From Sterolibacterium sp. (GTDB lineage Bacteria; Pseudomonadota; Gammaproteobacteria; Burkholderiales; Rhodocyclaceae): DNA of 42,683 nucleotides. The position numbers and the translations under genes are program-made. Below the pieces are notes generated by a model, which ran no database searches, had not been told where the DNA came from, and saw only the letters and a program-made list of their open reading frames with translations. The DNA is taken from the NCBI GenBank assembly GCA_028713555.1, contig JAQTOA010000020.1, positions 1-42,683 of the forward strand, written 5' to 3'. The first letter of the stretch is position 1. Each line of letters starts with the position of its first letter. This document shows, one piece after another, positions 25,048 to 34,035 of the stretch.

Positions 25048-25330
25048 GACAATTGGGAGCGGTAGATTGGGAAACGGCGATTTTACCACTTTGGCTTGTC
25101 AGTACCCCGGACAGAATTTCGGGGGATTATTCACGGATGTGCTCCTGGGATGCGTTCTCAACTGATCGCTCGCACACGTCGCTCAATTGAGAACACGCCC
25201 TAAGCAAAGGCTGGAATAAAATGGCAAAGCACTATAGGCTGAGGCGTCCGCAAAAGCTTTTGCCCTATGGGTGCCCGAGCCGTCAATGGCGGATGATTTA
25301 TTACCGCAGGCATTGAGAGGTAACTATCGC
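25048..25330. other. Divergent intergenic region with an interrupted palindrome
   Basis: No gene seen. Arms GTTCTCAACTGA (25154-25165) and TCAATTGAGAAC (25183-25194) match at 11 of 12 positions across a 17-base gap: a possible regulator site or structured leader upstream of the TRAP genes. A weaker CCCCG/CGGGG pair lies near 25115-25134. Promoters for glyA and dctQ must lie here but none is convincing. Confidence 0.5.
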
Positions 25331-25990
25331 ATGCAGTCGCTGCTAAAACTGTCTGGCCTCATCGACCAGACCAATGAACGCATAGGCAAACTGATCATCT
25401 GGCTGGTGCTGGTCGTCGTCGTCGTTAGTGCCGGTAATGCCGTGATGCGCTATGCCATCAACTGGAGTTCCAACGGTTTGCTGGAAGTCCAGTGGTACTT
25501 GTTCTCATCGGTATTCCTGCTCTGTTCCGGCTATGTGCTGCTGAAAAACGAGCACATCCGCATCGACGTTATCGTCGGCCGCCTTTCGCCTCGGACGCAG
25601 AACTGGATCGATGTATTTGGTCTCTTGGTCTTTCTGCTGCCCATGGCCGCCATCCTGTTGTACTTATCCTGGGCAGTGTTCGTCAATGCTTGGCAGTCGA
25701 GCGAAATGTCGCCCAATCCGGGCGGGCTGATCCGCTGGCCGGTGCGTCTGATGATGCCGGTCGGTTTCCTCCTGCTGACGCTGCAAGGAATTTCGGAACT
25801 CGTCAAGCGTATCGCTTTCCTCAGCGGCCAAGGCCCCAATCCTCTCGACAAGCTGAAGGGGCCGAGCGCCGAGGAAGAGTTGGCCGATGTCATCAAGAAG
25901 CATCAGGTAGCGCCCGAGGTTGCCGACATGGTCGAAATGAACCGCGGCATGGTCGAAGACGACAAGCCGCACGAAGGAACCCGGAAATGA
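25331..25990 (+). CDS. dctQ: TRAP transporter small membrane subunit (DctQ)
   Basis: 219 residues with four membrane segments (about 20-38, 56-75, 96-118, 140-160), and family motifs LEVQWYLFSSVFLLCSGYVL and EHIRIDVI. The C-terminal tail of about 45 residues is charged and cytoplasmic. It pairs with DctM to form the sodium-driven transporter. ATG 25331 is chosen from the conserved N-terminus and an upstream GAGAGG; its stop overlaps dctM (ATGA). Confidence 0.93.
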   Translation: MQSLLKLSGLIDQTNERIGKLIIWLVLVVVVVSAGNAVMRYAINWSSNGLLEVQWYLFSSVFLLCSGYVLLKNEHIRIDVIVGRLSPRTQNWIDVFGLLVFLLPMAAILLYLSWAVFVNAWQSSEMSPNPGGLIRWPVRLMMPVGFLLLTLQGISELVKRIAFLSGQGPNPLDKLKGPSAEEELADVIKKHQVAPEVADMVEMNRGMVEDDKPHEGTRK

Positions 25991-27696
25991 CCGCCTTCCT
26001 CATCGCCAACATGGCGCCAATCATCTTCGGCTCGCTGGTCTTCTTCCTGCTGCTCGGTTTTCCGGTTGCCTTTGCCTTGGGCGCCAACGGCATCATTTTC
26101 GGCTGGCTCGGCATCGAACTGGGGCTGTTCCATCCGGCCTTCTTCCAGGCGCTGCCCGAGCGCATCTTTGGCGGCATCATGAGCAACGATACGCTCATGG
26201 CCATCCCCTTCTTTACATTCATGGGACTGATCCTGGAGCGCTCCGGTATGGCGGAGGATCTGCTCGACACTATCGGCCAGCTGTTCGGGCCGATTCGCGG
26301 CGGACTCGCTTATGCTGTCGTCTTGGTTGGGGCGATGCTTGCGGCAACTACCGGGGTGGTTGCCGCCTCGGTGATCTCGATGGGCCTGATCTCGCTGCCG
26401 ATCATGCTGCGCTACGGTTATGACCGGCGTCTGGCCTCCGGCGTCATTGCCGCGTCGGGTACGCTGGCGCAGATCATCCCGCCTTCCCTGGTGCTGATCA
26501 TCATGGCCGACCAACTCGGCAAATCGGTCGGCGACATGTACAAGGGAGCTTTTGTCCCGGGCTTCATCCTCGCCGGCCTCTATCTTGCCTACGTGCTCGG
26601 CGTGACGCTGATCAAGCCGCAATGGGCGCCGGCTCTGCCGCCTGAGGCGCGCAGCTTCCGCGAACCGAGCGGCAGGAGCGGCGTTCTTTCGCTGCTGGTG
26701 CTGACAACGCTTTCGGTCGCGGCGGCGGTTGCTTATGGCAAGTTCATGCTGCCGGCGAACCATCCGTTCGATGAAACTATCGTTGTTACCATGCTGGTCG
26801 GGGTGGGCTTTGCTTTTACCCTGTCGCTCATCAACAAGCTGCTGAAGATCGGCCTGCTGTCGGCCATGGCGGAAAAAGTTACCTTCGTCCTGATTCCGCC
26901 ACTGGGTTTGATCTTCCTCGTGCTCGGCACCATTTTTCTCGGCATCGCCACGCCGACCGAAGGCGGTGCCATGGGCGCAACCGGCGCATTGCTGATGGCG
27001 CTGGCGCAGAACCGTCTGTCCTGGCCGCTGCTTAGGCAGGCGATGGACAGCACTGCCAAGCTGACCACCTTTGTCGTCTTCATCCTCGTCGGCGCGCGGA
27101 TATTCAGTCTCACCTTCTACGGTGTCGACGGCCACAAGTGGGTTGAACACCTGCTTACTGATCTGCCAGGCGGCCAGATCGGCTTCCTGATTGTCGTGAA
27201 CCTCCTGGTTTTCGTGCTCGCCTTCTTCCTCGATTTCTTCGAACTGTCATTCATCGTCGTGCCGCTGTTGGGCCCGGTGGCGGACAAGCTGGGCATCGAC
27301 CTGATCTGGTTCGGCGTGCTGCTGGGCATCAACATGCAGACCTCGTTCATGCATCCGCCTTTTGGCTTCGCGTTGTTCTACCTGCGCTCGGTGGCGCCGA
27401 CCTCGGCCTATAAGGATCACCAGACCGGCCGGGTTACCCAGCCGGTGACGACCGGGCAGATTTACTGGGGTGCGATACCCTTCGTGGTTATTCAGATTAT
27501 CATGGTCGCCTTGGTGATTGCCTTTCCGCAATTGGTTGGCCATGACGCTCCGGTGGCTGCGGGCGGCGCGGAAATCGACATCCAGCAGATGATTCAGGAT
27601 GACGCGACGAAATCCAGAGGCGACCAGGCGCCGGCGTCCGGCGGGGACGGCGAGGCCCTGACCAGAGCCATCCGGGATGCCAACAAGGGGGAATAA
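25987..27696 (+). CDS. dctM: TRAP transporter large permease (DctM), long form
   Basis: 569 residues, longer than the usual 425 or so, with extra length in a mid-protein insertion (about residues 215-300) and a hydrophilic C-terminal tail. About a dozen membrane helices; family motifs GAMLAATTGVVAASVISMGLI, SGTLAQIIPPSLVLIIMADQ, PTEGGAMGATGALLMA and FLDFFELSFIVVPLLGP. Large DctM proteins of this kind accompany TakP-type binding proteins. Translationally coupled to dctQ, and followed by a strong terminator shared with the convergent dctP. Confidence 0.95.
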   Translation: MTAFLIANMAPIIFGSLVFFLLLGFPVAFALGANGIIFGWLGIELGLFHPAFFQALPERIFGGIMSNDTLMAIPFFTFMGLILERSGMAEDLLDTIGQLFGPIRGGLAYAVVLVGAMLAATTGVVAASVISMGLISLPIMLRYGYDRRLASGVIAASGTLAQIIPPSLVLIIMADQLGKSVGDMYKGAFVPGFILAGLYLAYVLGVTLIKPQWAPALPPEARSFREPSGRSGVLSLLVLTTLSVAAAVAYGKFMLPANHPFDETIVVTMLVGVGFAFTLSLINKLLKIGLLSAMAEKVTFVLIPPLGLIFLVLGTIFLGIATPTEGGAMGATGALLMALAQNRLSWPLLRQAMDSTAKLTTFVVFILVGARIFSLTFYGVDGHKWVEHLLTDLPGGQIGFLIVVNLLVFVLAFFLDFFELSFIVVPLLGPVADKLGIDLIWFGVLLGINMQTSFMHPPFGFALFYLRSVAPTSAYKDHQTGRVTQPVTTGQIYWGAIPFVVIQIIMVALVIAFPQLVGHDAPVAAGGAEIDIQQMIQDDATKSRGDQAPASGGDGEALTRAIRDANKGE

Positions 27697-27707
27697 GCGC
27701 GCATGAA

Positions 27708-27739
27708 GAAAGGTCCTGCGGCTAGCCGCAAGGCCTTTC
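27708..27739 (+). terminator. Bidirectional terminator between dctM and dctP
   Basis: GAAAGGTCCTGCGG, loop CTAG, CCGCAAGGCCTTTC (27708-27739) followed by TTTCTT; one small internal mismatch. On the opposite strand an A/T-rich tract also follows the stem, suited to the convergent dctP. Confidence 0.8.
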
Positions 27740-27766
27740 TTTCTTACCGAGGGAAATCCCCGGGTC

Positions 27767-28849
27767 TTACTTCACGTGCTGCTGCAGGAAGGTGTCCATG
27801 CGGAACTCGGCGACGCCGAACCACTGGTTGAGCGTCTTCTGGTACTTGAGATACTCGTCGTAAATCTTCTTGAAGTGCGGATTCTTGGCCGACTCGTCGC
27901 TGTAGAGCTGGAGCGCGGCCTTGTAGGCAGCTTCCATAATCTCGTTGGAGAAGCTCTTCAGCTTGACGCCTTGCTGGACCAGACGGCGTAGCGCCACCGG
28001 GTTCTTGTGGTCGTATTCGGCCATCATGGTGACGTTGGCTTCATACGCGGCGGCCTCGAACATCGCCTTGTAGTCGGCCGGCAACTTATCCCAGGCTTGC
28101 TTATTGACGAAAAAGTGGATGGTCGGACCCGGCTCCCACCAGCCCGGAAAGTAGTAGTTCTTGGCCACCTTGTGGAAACCCAACTTCTCGTCGTCGTAGG
28201 GGCCAACCCACTCGGCGGCGTCGATAGTGCCCTTTTCCAAGGCGGGGTAGATATCGGATCCAGGGATCTGCTGGGTCACCATCCCCAGCGGCGTCCATAC
28301 CGCGCCGCCGAGGCCGGCGATGCGCATCTTGACCCCCTTGACGTCTTTGAGCGTATTGATCTCCTTGCGGAACCAGCCGCCCATCTGCACGCCGGTATTG
28401 CCGCCGGCGAAGGAATAGACGTTGTAGGCGCTGTAGAACTCGTCGAGCAGTTTCTGGCCACCGCCGTAGTAGATCCAGGCATTCATCTGCCGGCAGTTCA
28501 TGCCGAAGGGGATCGCGGTGCCGATGGCGAAGGTGCGGTCCTTGCCGACAAAATAGTAGGAGCAGGTGTGGCAGCACTCGACAGTGCCGTTCTGAACTAC
28601 GTCCAATGCCTGGCCGCCCGGGGCGATCTCCGGTGGGGCGAAGACCTGCACCTGGAACTTGCCGCCGCTCATTGCCGCCAATCGTTTCGACAGCACCTCC
28701 GCGCCTCCGTAAATGGTATCCAGGCTCTTGGGAAAACTGGAAGTCAGTCGCCACCTGATGGCAGGCGCCTGAGCCAGAACTATCGGGGCCACGCCCGCGG
28801 ACAGGATGCCGGCCATACCGGCGCTCTTGAGAAATTTACGTCTTTGCAT
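27767..28849 (-). CDS. dctP: TRAP transporter substrate-binding protein (DctP family, TakP-like)
   Basis: 360 residues. N-terminal MQRRKFLKSAGMAGILSAG with a twin-arginine RRKFLK and a signal ending VLAQA suggests Tat export. The mature part matches the TakP-type subgroup: PGGQALDVVQNGTVECCHTC, FAGGNTGVQMGGWFRKEI, MRIAGLGGAVWTPLG, AAEWVGPYDDEKLG and FPGWWEPGP. R. sphaeroides TakP binds 2-oxoacids; here a 2-oxoacid or similar small carboxylate is likely but unproven. ATG 28849 has a good AGGAG seven bases upstream. Transcribed toward dctM, so the binding protein is regulated separately. Confidence 0.92.
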   Translation of the reverse strand: MQRRKFLKSAGMAGILSAGVAPIVLAQAPAIRWRLTSSFPKSLDTIYGGAEVLSKRLAAMSGGKFQVQVFAPPEIAPGGQALDVVQNGTVECCHTCSYYFVGKDRTFAIGTAIPFGMNCRQMNAWIYYGGGQKLLDEFYSAYNVYSFAGGNTGVQMGGWFRKEINTLKDVKGVKMRIAGLGGAVWTPLGMVTQQIPGSDIYPALEKGTIDAAEWVGPYDDEKLGFHKVAKNYYFPGWWEPGPTIHFFVNKQAWDKLPADYKAMFEAAAYEANVTMMAEYDHKNPVALRRLVQQGVKLKSFSNEIMEAAYKAALQLYSDESAKNPHFKKIYDEYLKYQKTLNQWFGVAEFRMDTFLQQHVK

Positions 28850-28884
28850 TGATCGTCTCCTTAGAAGGGTAAAAGAGAGCAAGG

Positions 28885-28952
28885 TGCCGCGATGCGGCAT
28901 TTTTCAAGGATTCCATGCGGGAATCCCGACAGCAATACCATACTAATATGGT
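28885..28952 (-). promoter_or_regulatory. Three successive hairpins between pmbA and dctP
   Basis: TGCCGC/GCGGCA (28885-28899, followed by TTTTT on the plus strand), GGATTCC/GGAATCC (28908-28926) and ACCATA/TATGGT (28937-28952, directly after the pmbA end on the minus strand reading). On the dctP strand the first two lie in the probable leader 36-77 bases before the start. They could end pmbA-side transcription or regulate dctP. Confidence 0.45.
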
Positions 28953-30293
28953 TCAGTTTCCAGCGACTGTCATGCGCTCCACCAGGATCGAACCCACCTG
29001 TTTCGATCCGCGCACGATCACATCGTTGCCGATGGCCGCGATACTCATGAACATGTCGCGCAGATTGCCGGCGATGGTGATTTCCTGCACCGGGTAGGCA
29101 ATCTGGCCGTTCTCAACCCAGTAGCCCGCGGCGCCGCGCGAATAATCGCCGGTGACGAAATTGACGCCTTGGCCGAGCAATTCCGTCACCAGCAGGCCGG
29201 TGCCCATTTCGCGCAGCAGCCCGGCAAAGTCGTGCTGGCCGGATTTGACGATCAGGTTGTGGTTGCCGCCGGCGTTGGCGGTGGTCTGCATGCCGAGTTT
29301 GCGCGCCGAATAGGTCGACAGGAAATAGCCTTGCAGCACGCCGTCGCTGACCACTTCGCGGTCATGTGTCGCCACGCCGTCATCGTCGAACGGGCTGCTG
29401 GCCATGGCGCCAGGCAGATGCGGCCGTTCGCTGATCTGCACATGCCGGGGGAATATCTGCCGGCCCAGCGAGTCGAGCAGGAATGAGGACTTGCGGTACA
29501 GCGCGCCGCCGCTCACGGCATGCACGAAGCTGCCGATCAGCCCGCTGGCCAGCGGCGCTTCGAACAGCACCGGCACTTGCCGGGTCTTCAGGCGTTTCGC
29601 GCCCAGCCTTGCCAGGGCACGGCGCGCGGCATAGTCGCCGACGGCCTGCGGTGCAGCCAGCGTCGACCAGTCGCGTCCCGAAGTGTACCAATCGTCGCGT
29701 TGCATCCCCTCGCTCTCGCCGGCGATCACCGCACAGGAGATATAGTGGCGCGAGGTCGGGAAACCGCCCATGAATCCCAAACTGTTGGCAAAGACGAACT
29801 GCGACTGCTGTACCGAGACGCTGGCACCTTCCGAATTCTTGATCAGCGGGCTGACATCGAAGGCGGCTTGCTCGCAACGCCGGGCGATGGCGATGGCTTT
29901 CTCCACCGGCAGTTCCCAAGGATGATAGAGATCCAGGTCGGCAGCCCGCTTCGCCAGAAGATTCTTGTTCGGCAAGCCGGCGCAAGGGTCGGTGGCAGTG
30001 AAACGGGCGATCGACAGCGCCGCCTCGACAGTTGCCTTCAGGGCTTTTGGCGAAAAGTCGGAACTGCTGGCATGGCCGCGACGCTGGCCGAGATAGACGC
30101 TGACGCCGATACCCTTGTCGCGGTTGTACTCGATGGTTTCGACCTGGCTCTTGCGGACCGTTACCGATAACCCAAAGGCTTCGGAGACATCGGTTTCGCA
30201 GTCTGTGGCGCCGAGTTCGCGCGCCTGCTGCAAGACATCCGCCGCCAACTGGCGCAGCGATTCCGGGGTATAACTGAATTCCAAAGCTGACAT
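28953..30293 (-). CDS. pmbA: Metalloprotease PmbA/TldE
   Basis: 446 residues, U62 family, partner of TldD; the pair processes modified peptides and in E. coli degrades the CcdA antitoxin. Family features: VRKSQVETIEYNRDKGIGVSVY, KNSEGASVSVQQSQFVFANSLGF, FDDDGVATHDREVVSDGVLQGYFLSTYSARKLG and GANFVTGDYSRGAAGYWVENG-like block. No HExxH is expected in TldE. ATG 30293 (MSALEFSYTPESL) is chosen; the gene diverges from darP with starts 28 bases apart. Confidence 0.95.
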   Translation of the reverse strand: MSALEFSYTPESLRQLAADVLQQARELGATDCETDVSEAFGLSVTVRKSQVETIEYNRDKGIGVSVYLGQRRGHASSSDFSPKALKATVEAALSIARFTATDPCAGLPNKNLLAKRAADLDLYHPWELPVEKAIAIARRCEQAAFDVSPLIKNSEGASVSVQQSQFVFANSLGFMGGFPTSRHYISCAVIAGESEGMQRDDWYTSGRDWSTLAAPQAVGDYAARRALARLGAKRLKTRQVPVLFEAPLASGLIGSFVHAVSGGALYRKSSFLLDSLGRQIFPRHVQISERPHLPGAMASSPFDDDGVATHDREVVSDGVLQGYFLSTYSARKLGMQTTANAGGNHNLIVKSGQHDFAGLLREMGTGLLVTELLGQGVNFVTGDYSRGAAGYWVENGQIAYPVQEITIAGNLRDMFMSIAAIGNDVIVRGSKQVGSILVERMTVAGN

Positions 30294-30321
30294 GGGGGAG
30301 TGGGTCCGTTGCAAAGCTATA

Positions 30322-30864
30322 ATGATACTCGTGGATACCCCAATAAAACCCGAGCAGTCCGACCAAGCCGATCAAGAATATTCTGGGCCCAGCAAGTCGC
30401 AAAGAAAACGCGATTCGACGGCGCTCCAGGACTTGGGCGAAGCGCTGGCAGTTCTCCCGTCCGAGCGTCTGGCAAAAATCGAGATGCCCGACAACCTGCG
30501 CGAAGCCATTCGCGATGTCCAGCGCATCACCAAGCACGAGGCGCGGCGCCGCCAGATGCAGTATATCGGCAAGCTCATGCGCTCGACCGATCCCTTGCCG
30601 ATCCAGGCCGCGCTTGACGCGATCGCCGGCGTTTCCGCCGCCGAGAATGCGCGCATGCACCGCCTCGAACGCTGGCGCATGCAGCTGCTGGAGGACGAAG
30701 CCAGCGCCTTGGCCGAGATTCTTGCCGTCCATCCTGGCGTCGACACGCAGCAGTTGCGCCAACTCTGCCGCAATGCGCGCAAGGAACACGAACAGAACAA
30801 GCCGCCGCGCGCCTTTCGCGAGATCTATCGTTTTCTGAAGCTGCTAGAAGAACCCCATGGATGA
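30322..30864 (+). CDS. darP: Ribosome-associated 50S assembly factor DarP (YjgA)
   Basis: 180 residues. Core motifs GPSKSQRKRDSTALQDLGEA, LPSERLAKIEMPDNLREAI and AFREIYRFLKLLEE identify the DUF615/YjgA family, which binds late 50S precursors. ATG 30322 is within a TATAAT (30318-30323) and lacks a ribosome site; GTG 30331 is an alternative and would sit at the expected transcript start of that -10. Overlaps mog by eight bases. Confidence 0.93.
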   Translation: MILVDTPIKPEQSDQADQEYSGPSKSQRKRDSTALQDLGEALAVLPSERLAKIEMPDNLREAIRDVQRITKHEARRRQMQYIGKLMRSTDPLPIQAALDAIAGVSAAENARMHRLERWRMQLLEDEASALAEILAVHPGVDTQQLRQLCRNARKEHEQNKPPRAFREIYRFLKLLEEPHG

Positions 30865-31441
30865 GCCACTCCTGATCGGCCTGGTGTCGATCTCCGACCG
30901 CGCCTCAAGCGGCGTCTATGATGACAAAGGCATCCCGACGCTGCGTGACTGGTTTGCTACTGCGCTGACTACGCCGTGGAAAATGGAGACGCGGCTGATT
31001 CCCGACGAGCAGGCGGAAATCGAGAAAACCTTGATCGAATTGTGCGACAGCGCCGGCTGCCAGCTGGTGCTGACCACCGGCGGCACCGGTCCGGCACCGC
31101 GCGATGTCACGCCCGAGGCCACGCTGGCGGTGGCGGACAAGCTGATGCCGGGGTTTGGCGAAGAGATGCGGCGGATCAGCCTGAACTTCGTGCCGACGGC
31201 GATCCTGTCGCGCCAGGTTGGAGTAATCCGCGGCAAGTCGCTGATCCTCAACCTGCCGGGACAACCCAAGTCGATCAAGGAAACCCTCGAAGGGGTCAAG
31301 GACGCCGACGGCAAAACGCGGATCGCTGGCATCTTCGCCGCCGTGCCCTACTGCCTCGACCTGATCGGCGGGCCTTACGTCGAAACCGACGAGGCCGTGG
31401 TCAAGGCCTTCCGCCCCAAGTCTGTGCTACGACCGAAGTAG
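30857..31441 (+). CDS. mog: Molybdopterin adenylyltransferase
   Basis: 194 residues. Adenylylates molybdopterin before molybdenum insertion in cofactor synthesis. Motifs: IGLVSISDRASSGVYDDKGIP, LTTGGTGPAPRDVTPEAT and LNLPGQPKSIKETLEG are those of MogA. ATG 30857 overlaps the darP end. It is convergent with the aminopeptidase gene, with three bases between stops. Confidence 0.95.
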   Translation: MDEPLLIGLVSISDRASSGVYDDKGIPTLRDWFATALTTPWKMETRLIPDEQAEIEKTLIELCDSAGCQLVLTTGGTGPAPRDVTPEATLAVADKLMPGFGEEMRRISLNFVPTAILSRQVGVIRGKSLILNLPGQPKSIKETLEGVKDADGKTRIAGIFAAVPYCLDLIGGPYVETDEAVVKAFRPKSVLRPK

Positions 31442-31444
31442 GCT

Positions 31445-32935
31445 TCATTTCTTCGGCGCCAGCCACTGTGCCAATAACGCGGCGCCCCAGGCCACGCCGA
31501 AACCGGTGATGTCGCTGGCCACGGCGCCCAGACCCTCCTTGCAGTTGGCGGCGGAAAGATCGACATGCAGCCACGGCACTTCATGCGTGAAGCGTTTCAG
31601 GAAGCGCGCCGCCAGGATGTGGTCGGCCTCGCCTTCGAGGGTGCATTGCTTGATATCGGCCACTTTGCTTTCGAGACTGGTCTCGTAGTCTTCATCCATC
31701 GGGAAGACGCACACGCGTTCGCCCGACTGGCGACCGGCGCCGATGGCCAGTGCCGCCAGCGCATCGCTGCTGGCGAAGACGCCACTGTAGCGGTTGCCCA
31801 GGGCTGAGACCATGCTGCCGGTGAGGGTGGCGAAATCGATCAACAGGTCGGGTTTGGATCGGCTCGCTAGCGTCAAGGTGTCCGCCAGCACCAAGCGTCC
31901 TTCGGCGTCGGTGTGCACAATCTCGATATGGGTACCGTCGAGCGCGGTGACAATGTCATTCTGCTTGTAGGCCTGCGCCGAAATGTGGTTCTGCGCAATC
32001 GCCAGCCAGGCATCCACCTGCACCGGCAAACGCAAGGCCTGTATGCTTTGCAGCAATGCCAGCGCGACCGCCGAACCATTCATGTCCTCATGCATGCCAG
32101 CCATATATTTCGCCGGTTTCAGGTTGTGTCCGCCGGTGTCGAAACAGATGCCTTTGCCGACCAGGGCGACGCGTTGTTTAGCCCGACTTGGCCGATACGA
32201 GAGATGAACAATGGCCGCGTCCTGCTCATGGCTGCCTTGGGCGACCGCGCAGAAGGCACCAGCGCCGAGTTTCAGCAAGCGCTTGAAAGGATATTCCCGT
32301 ATTTCCCAGCCTTGGGTTTTCGCCAGCGCACGCACTTTTTTTCGGTAACTCGCCGGTGTCAGTTCATTCGGGGGCAGCGCCGTCAGCTCGCGGGCCAAGG
32401 TGTTGGCTTCGGCCAACGCCGCCACCGCGTCGAAATCGGCAGCCTTGGCGTCACTGTGGAGCACGATGCGTTTCAATGGCTTGGCCGGTTTCTGCTTGCG
32501 CACCGGCAGTGCCGAGCCATTCAGCCACAGCACGTAGAGCGCCTCGCGGGCGAGTTGCATGGCCACTTGCCGGTCGGCTGAGCACACCATGAGATGGATT
32601 GCTGACGGGGCTTCTTCGAGCAGCAGCATGGCGGTTTTGCGCAGGACGGTCAGTTGCGCAAAACGCTCTTGGCTTGGATCAACCATGACATAGGCGTAGC
32701 GACTGCCATCCGGCAGGTCGAGAGCAACGGGTTTCCTGGTCAGCTCCTCGATTTTCGTGGCGCGGCGCTTGAGCACCGCCATGAGCAGTTCGCGGCAAGG
32801 AATCTGATCGGGCAATGGATTGCCCGCCGGTAGCACGATCAGGGCGTGCAGGGCAGGGGAGGATAACTCCGAGACAGCGATATCGACTCGCTCTTCCAGT
32901 GCGGCGGGATGGCATATGAGCTTGGCGAGTGGCAT
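31445..32935 (-). CDS. M17-family leucyl aminopeptidase, divergent type
   Basis: 496 residues. The C-terminal catalytic domain keeps all residues expected to bind two metals: Lys and Asp in VGKGICFDTGGHNLKP, Asp in MHEDMNGSAV, and Asp/Glu in HTDAEGRLVLADTL with the catalytic Arg. The signature deviates from PepA: FDTGGHNLKP for FDSGGISLKP, EDMNG for FDMGG, HTDAEGR for NTDAEGR. The N-terminal domain is weakly conserved. It is probably a second, non-PepA aminopeptidase. Monocistronic, divergent from thyA. Confidence 0.9.
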   Translation of the reverse strand: MPLAKLICHPAALEERVDIAVSELSSPALHALIVLPAGNPLPDQIPCRELLMAVLKRRATKIEELTRKPVALDLPDGSRYAYVMVDPSQERFAQLTVLRKTAMLLLEEAPSAIHLMVCSADRQVAMQLAREALYVLWLNGSALPVRKQKPAKPLKRIVLHSDAKAADFDAVAALAEANTLARELTALPPNELTPASYRKKVRALAKTQGWEIREYPFKRLLKLGAGAFCAVAQGSHEQDAAIVHLSYRPSRAKQRVALVGKGICFDTGGHNLKPAKYMAGMHEDMNGSAVALALLQSIQALRLPVQVDAWLAIAQNHISAQAYKQNDIVTALDGTHIEIVHTDAEGRLVLADTLTLASRSKPDLLIDFATLTGSMVSALGNRYSGVFASSDALAALAIGAGRQSGERVCVFPMDEDYETSLESKVADIKQCTLEGEADHILAARFLKRFTHEVPWLHVDLSAANCKEGLGAVASDITGFGVAWGAALLAQWLAPKK

Positions 32936-33041
32936 GAGGTTTTTCCTTTAGAATAGCCGACAATTATAGCAACGCAGGATAGCCGCCACTTCGGACGCGG
33001 CCTTGGACGACACTTCGCCACCTTCTTTACAGCACTTTCCC

Positions 33042-34034
33042 ATGCGGCAATACCTCGACCTCGTTCAAGCCATCTTTGATACCGGCAGTTGGCAGGAAAA
33101 TCGCACCGGTGTGCGCACCCTCAGCATGCCCGGGGCGATGATGCGCTTTGACCTGCAAAAAGGTTTTCCAGCGGTCACCACCAAGAAAATCGCGTTCAAG
33201 TCGGCGGTCGGCGAACTCGTTGGCTTCCTCCGGGCGTCGCGCAGCGCGGCGGACTTTCGCGCTCTGGGGTGCAAGGTCTGGGACCAGAACGCCAACCAGA
33301 ACCAGGCATGGCTCGCCAATCCCTACCGGTTGCAAGAGGATGACTTGGGTTCCGTGTACGGTGTGCAGTGGCGGCAATGGCCGGCCTACAAACTCATCGA
33401 CTTGAGCAAACCAGAGAGTGCCGCCCAGGTCGCTGACGCGGTTGCGCGGGGCTACCAGCAACTGGGGGTTTTAGAGGACGTCGGCGAACAGGGCAAGACC
33501 CGTAGCGTGCTGCTCTACAAGGCTATCGATCAGCTGCGGCAGTGTCTCGACACCATCATGACTAACCCCAGCGACCGGCGCATCCTGTTCCACGGCTGGA
33601 ACTGGGCGCAGATCGAGGAGATGGCTCTGCCGCCGTGCCACCTGCTGTACCAGTTCCTGGTTAACAAAGCGGCGCGGGAGATTTCGCTTTGCCTGTACAT
33701 CCGCAGCAACGACGTGGGCCTGGGAACGCCGTTCAATCTCACGGAAGGCGCGGCGCTGCTGCATCTGGTAGGGCGCCTGAGCGGCTACACGCCGCGCTGG
33801 TTTACCTACTTCATCGGCGATGCCCACATCTACGAGAACCACGTTGACATGCTGCAGCAGCAGCTCAGGCGCGAACCGTTTCCCGCTCCGAAGCTAATGC
33901 TATCGGAGCGCATCCCGGATTTCGCCAAGACAGGGACATACCAACCGGAGTGGCTGGAAAAAGTGGAGCCAGGCGATTTTTCGCTGGCAGATTATCAGCA
34001 CCACGCTTCCTTGACTGCCCCGATGGCGGTCTGA
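33042..34034 (+). CDS. thyA: Thymidylate synthase, long form
   Basis: 330 residues, against 264 in E. coli. Transfers a methyl from methylene-tetrahydrofolate to dUMP. Catalytic Cys199 in [11 protein letters not shown], phosphate-binding Arg in [11 protein letters not shown], and [13 protein letters not shown] are present. Extra length comes from an insertion between about residues 112 and 175 ([20 protein letters not shown] onward). ATG 33042 ([13 protein letters not shown]) fits the family. No folA follows; the gene converges on the GGDEF-EAL gene with one base between stops. Confidence 0.95.
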   Translation: MRQYLDLVQAIFDTGSWQENRTGVRTLSMPGAMMRFDLQKGFPAVTTKKIAFKSAVGELVGFLRASRSAADFRALGCKVWDQNANQNQAWLANPYRLQEDDLGSVYGVQWRQWPAYKLIDLSKPESAAQVADAVARGYQQLGVLEDVGEQGKTRSVLLYKAIDQLRQCLDTIMTNPSDRRILFHGWNWAQIEEMALPPCHLLYQFLVNKAAREISLCLYIRSNDVGLGTPFNLTEGAALLHLVGRLSGYTPRWFTYFIGDAHIYENHVDMLQQQLRREPFPAPKLMLSERIPDFAKTGTYQPEWLEKVEPGDFSLADYQHHASLTAPMAV

Positions 34035-34035
34035 T

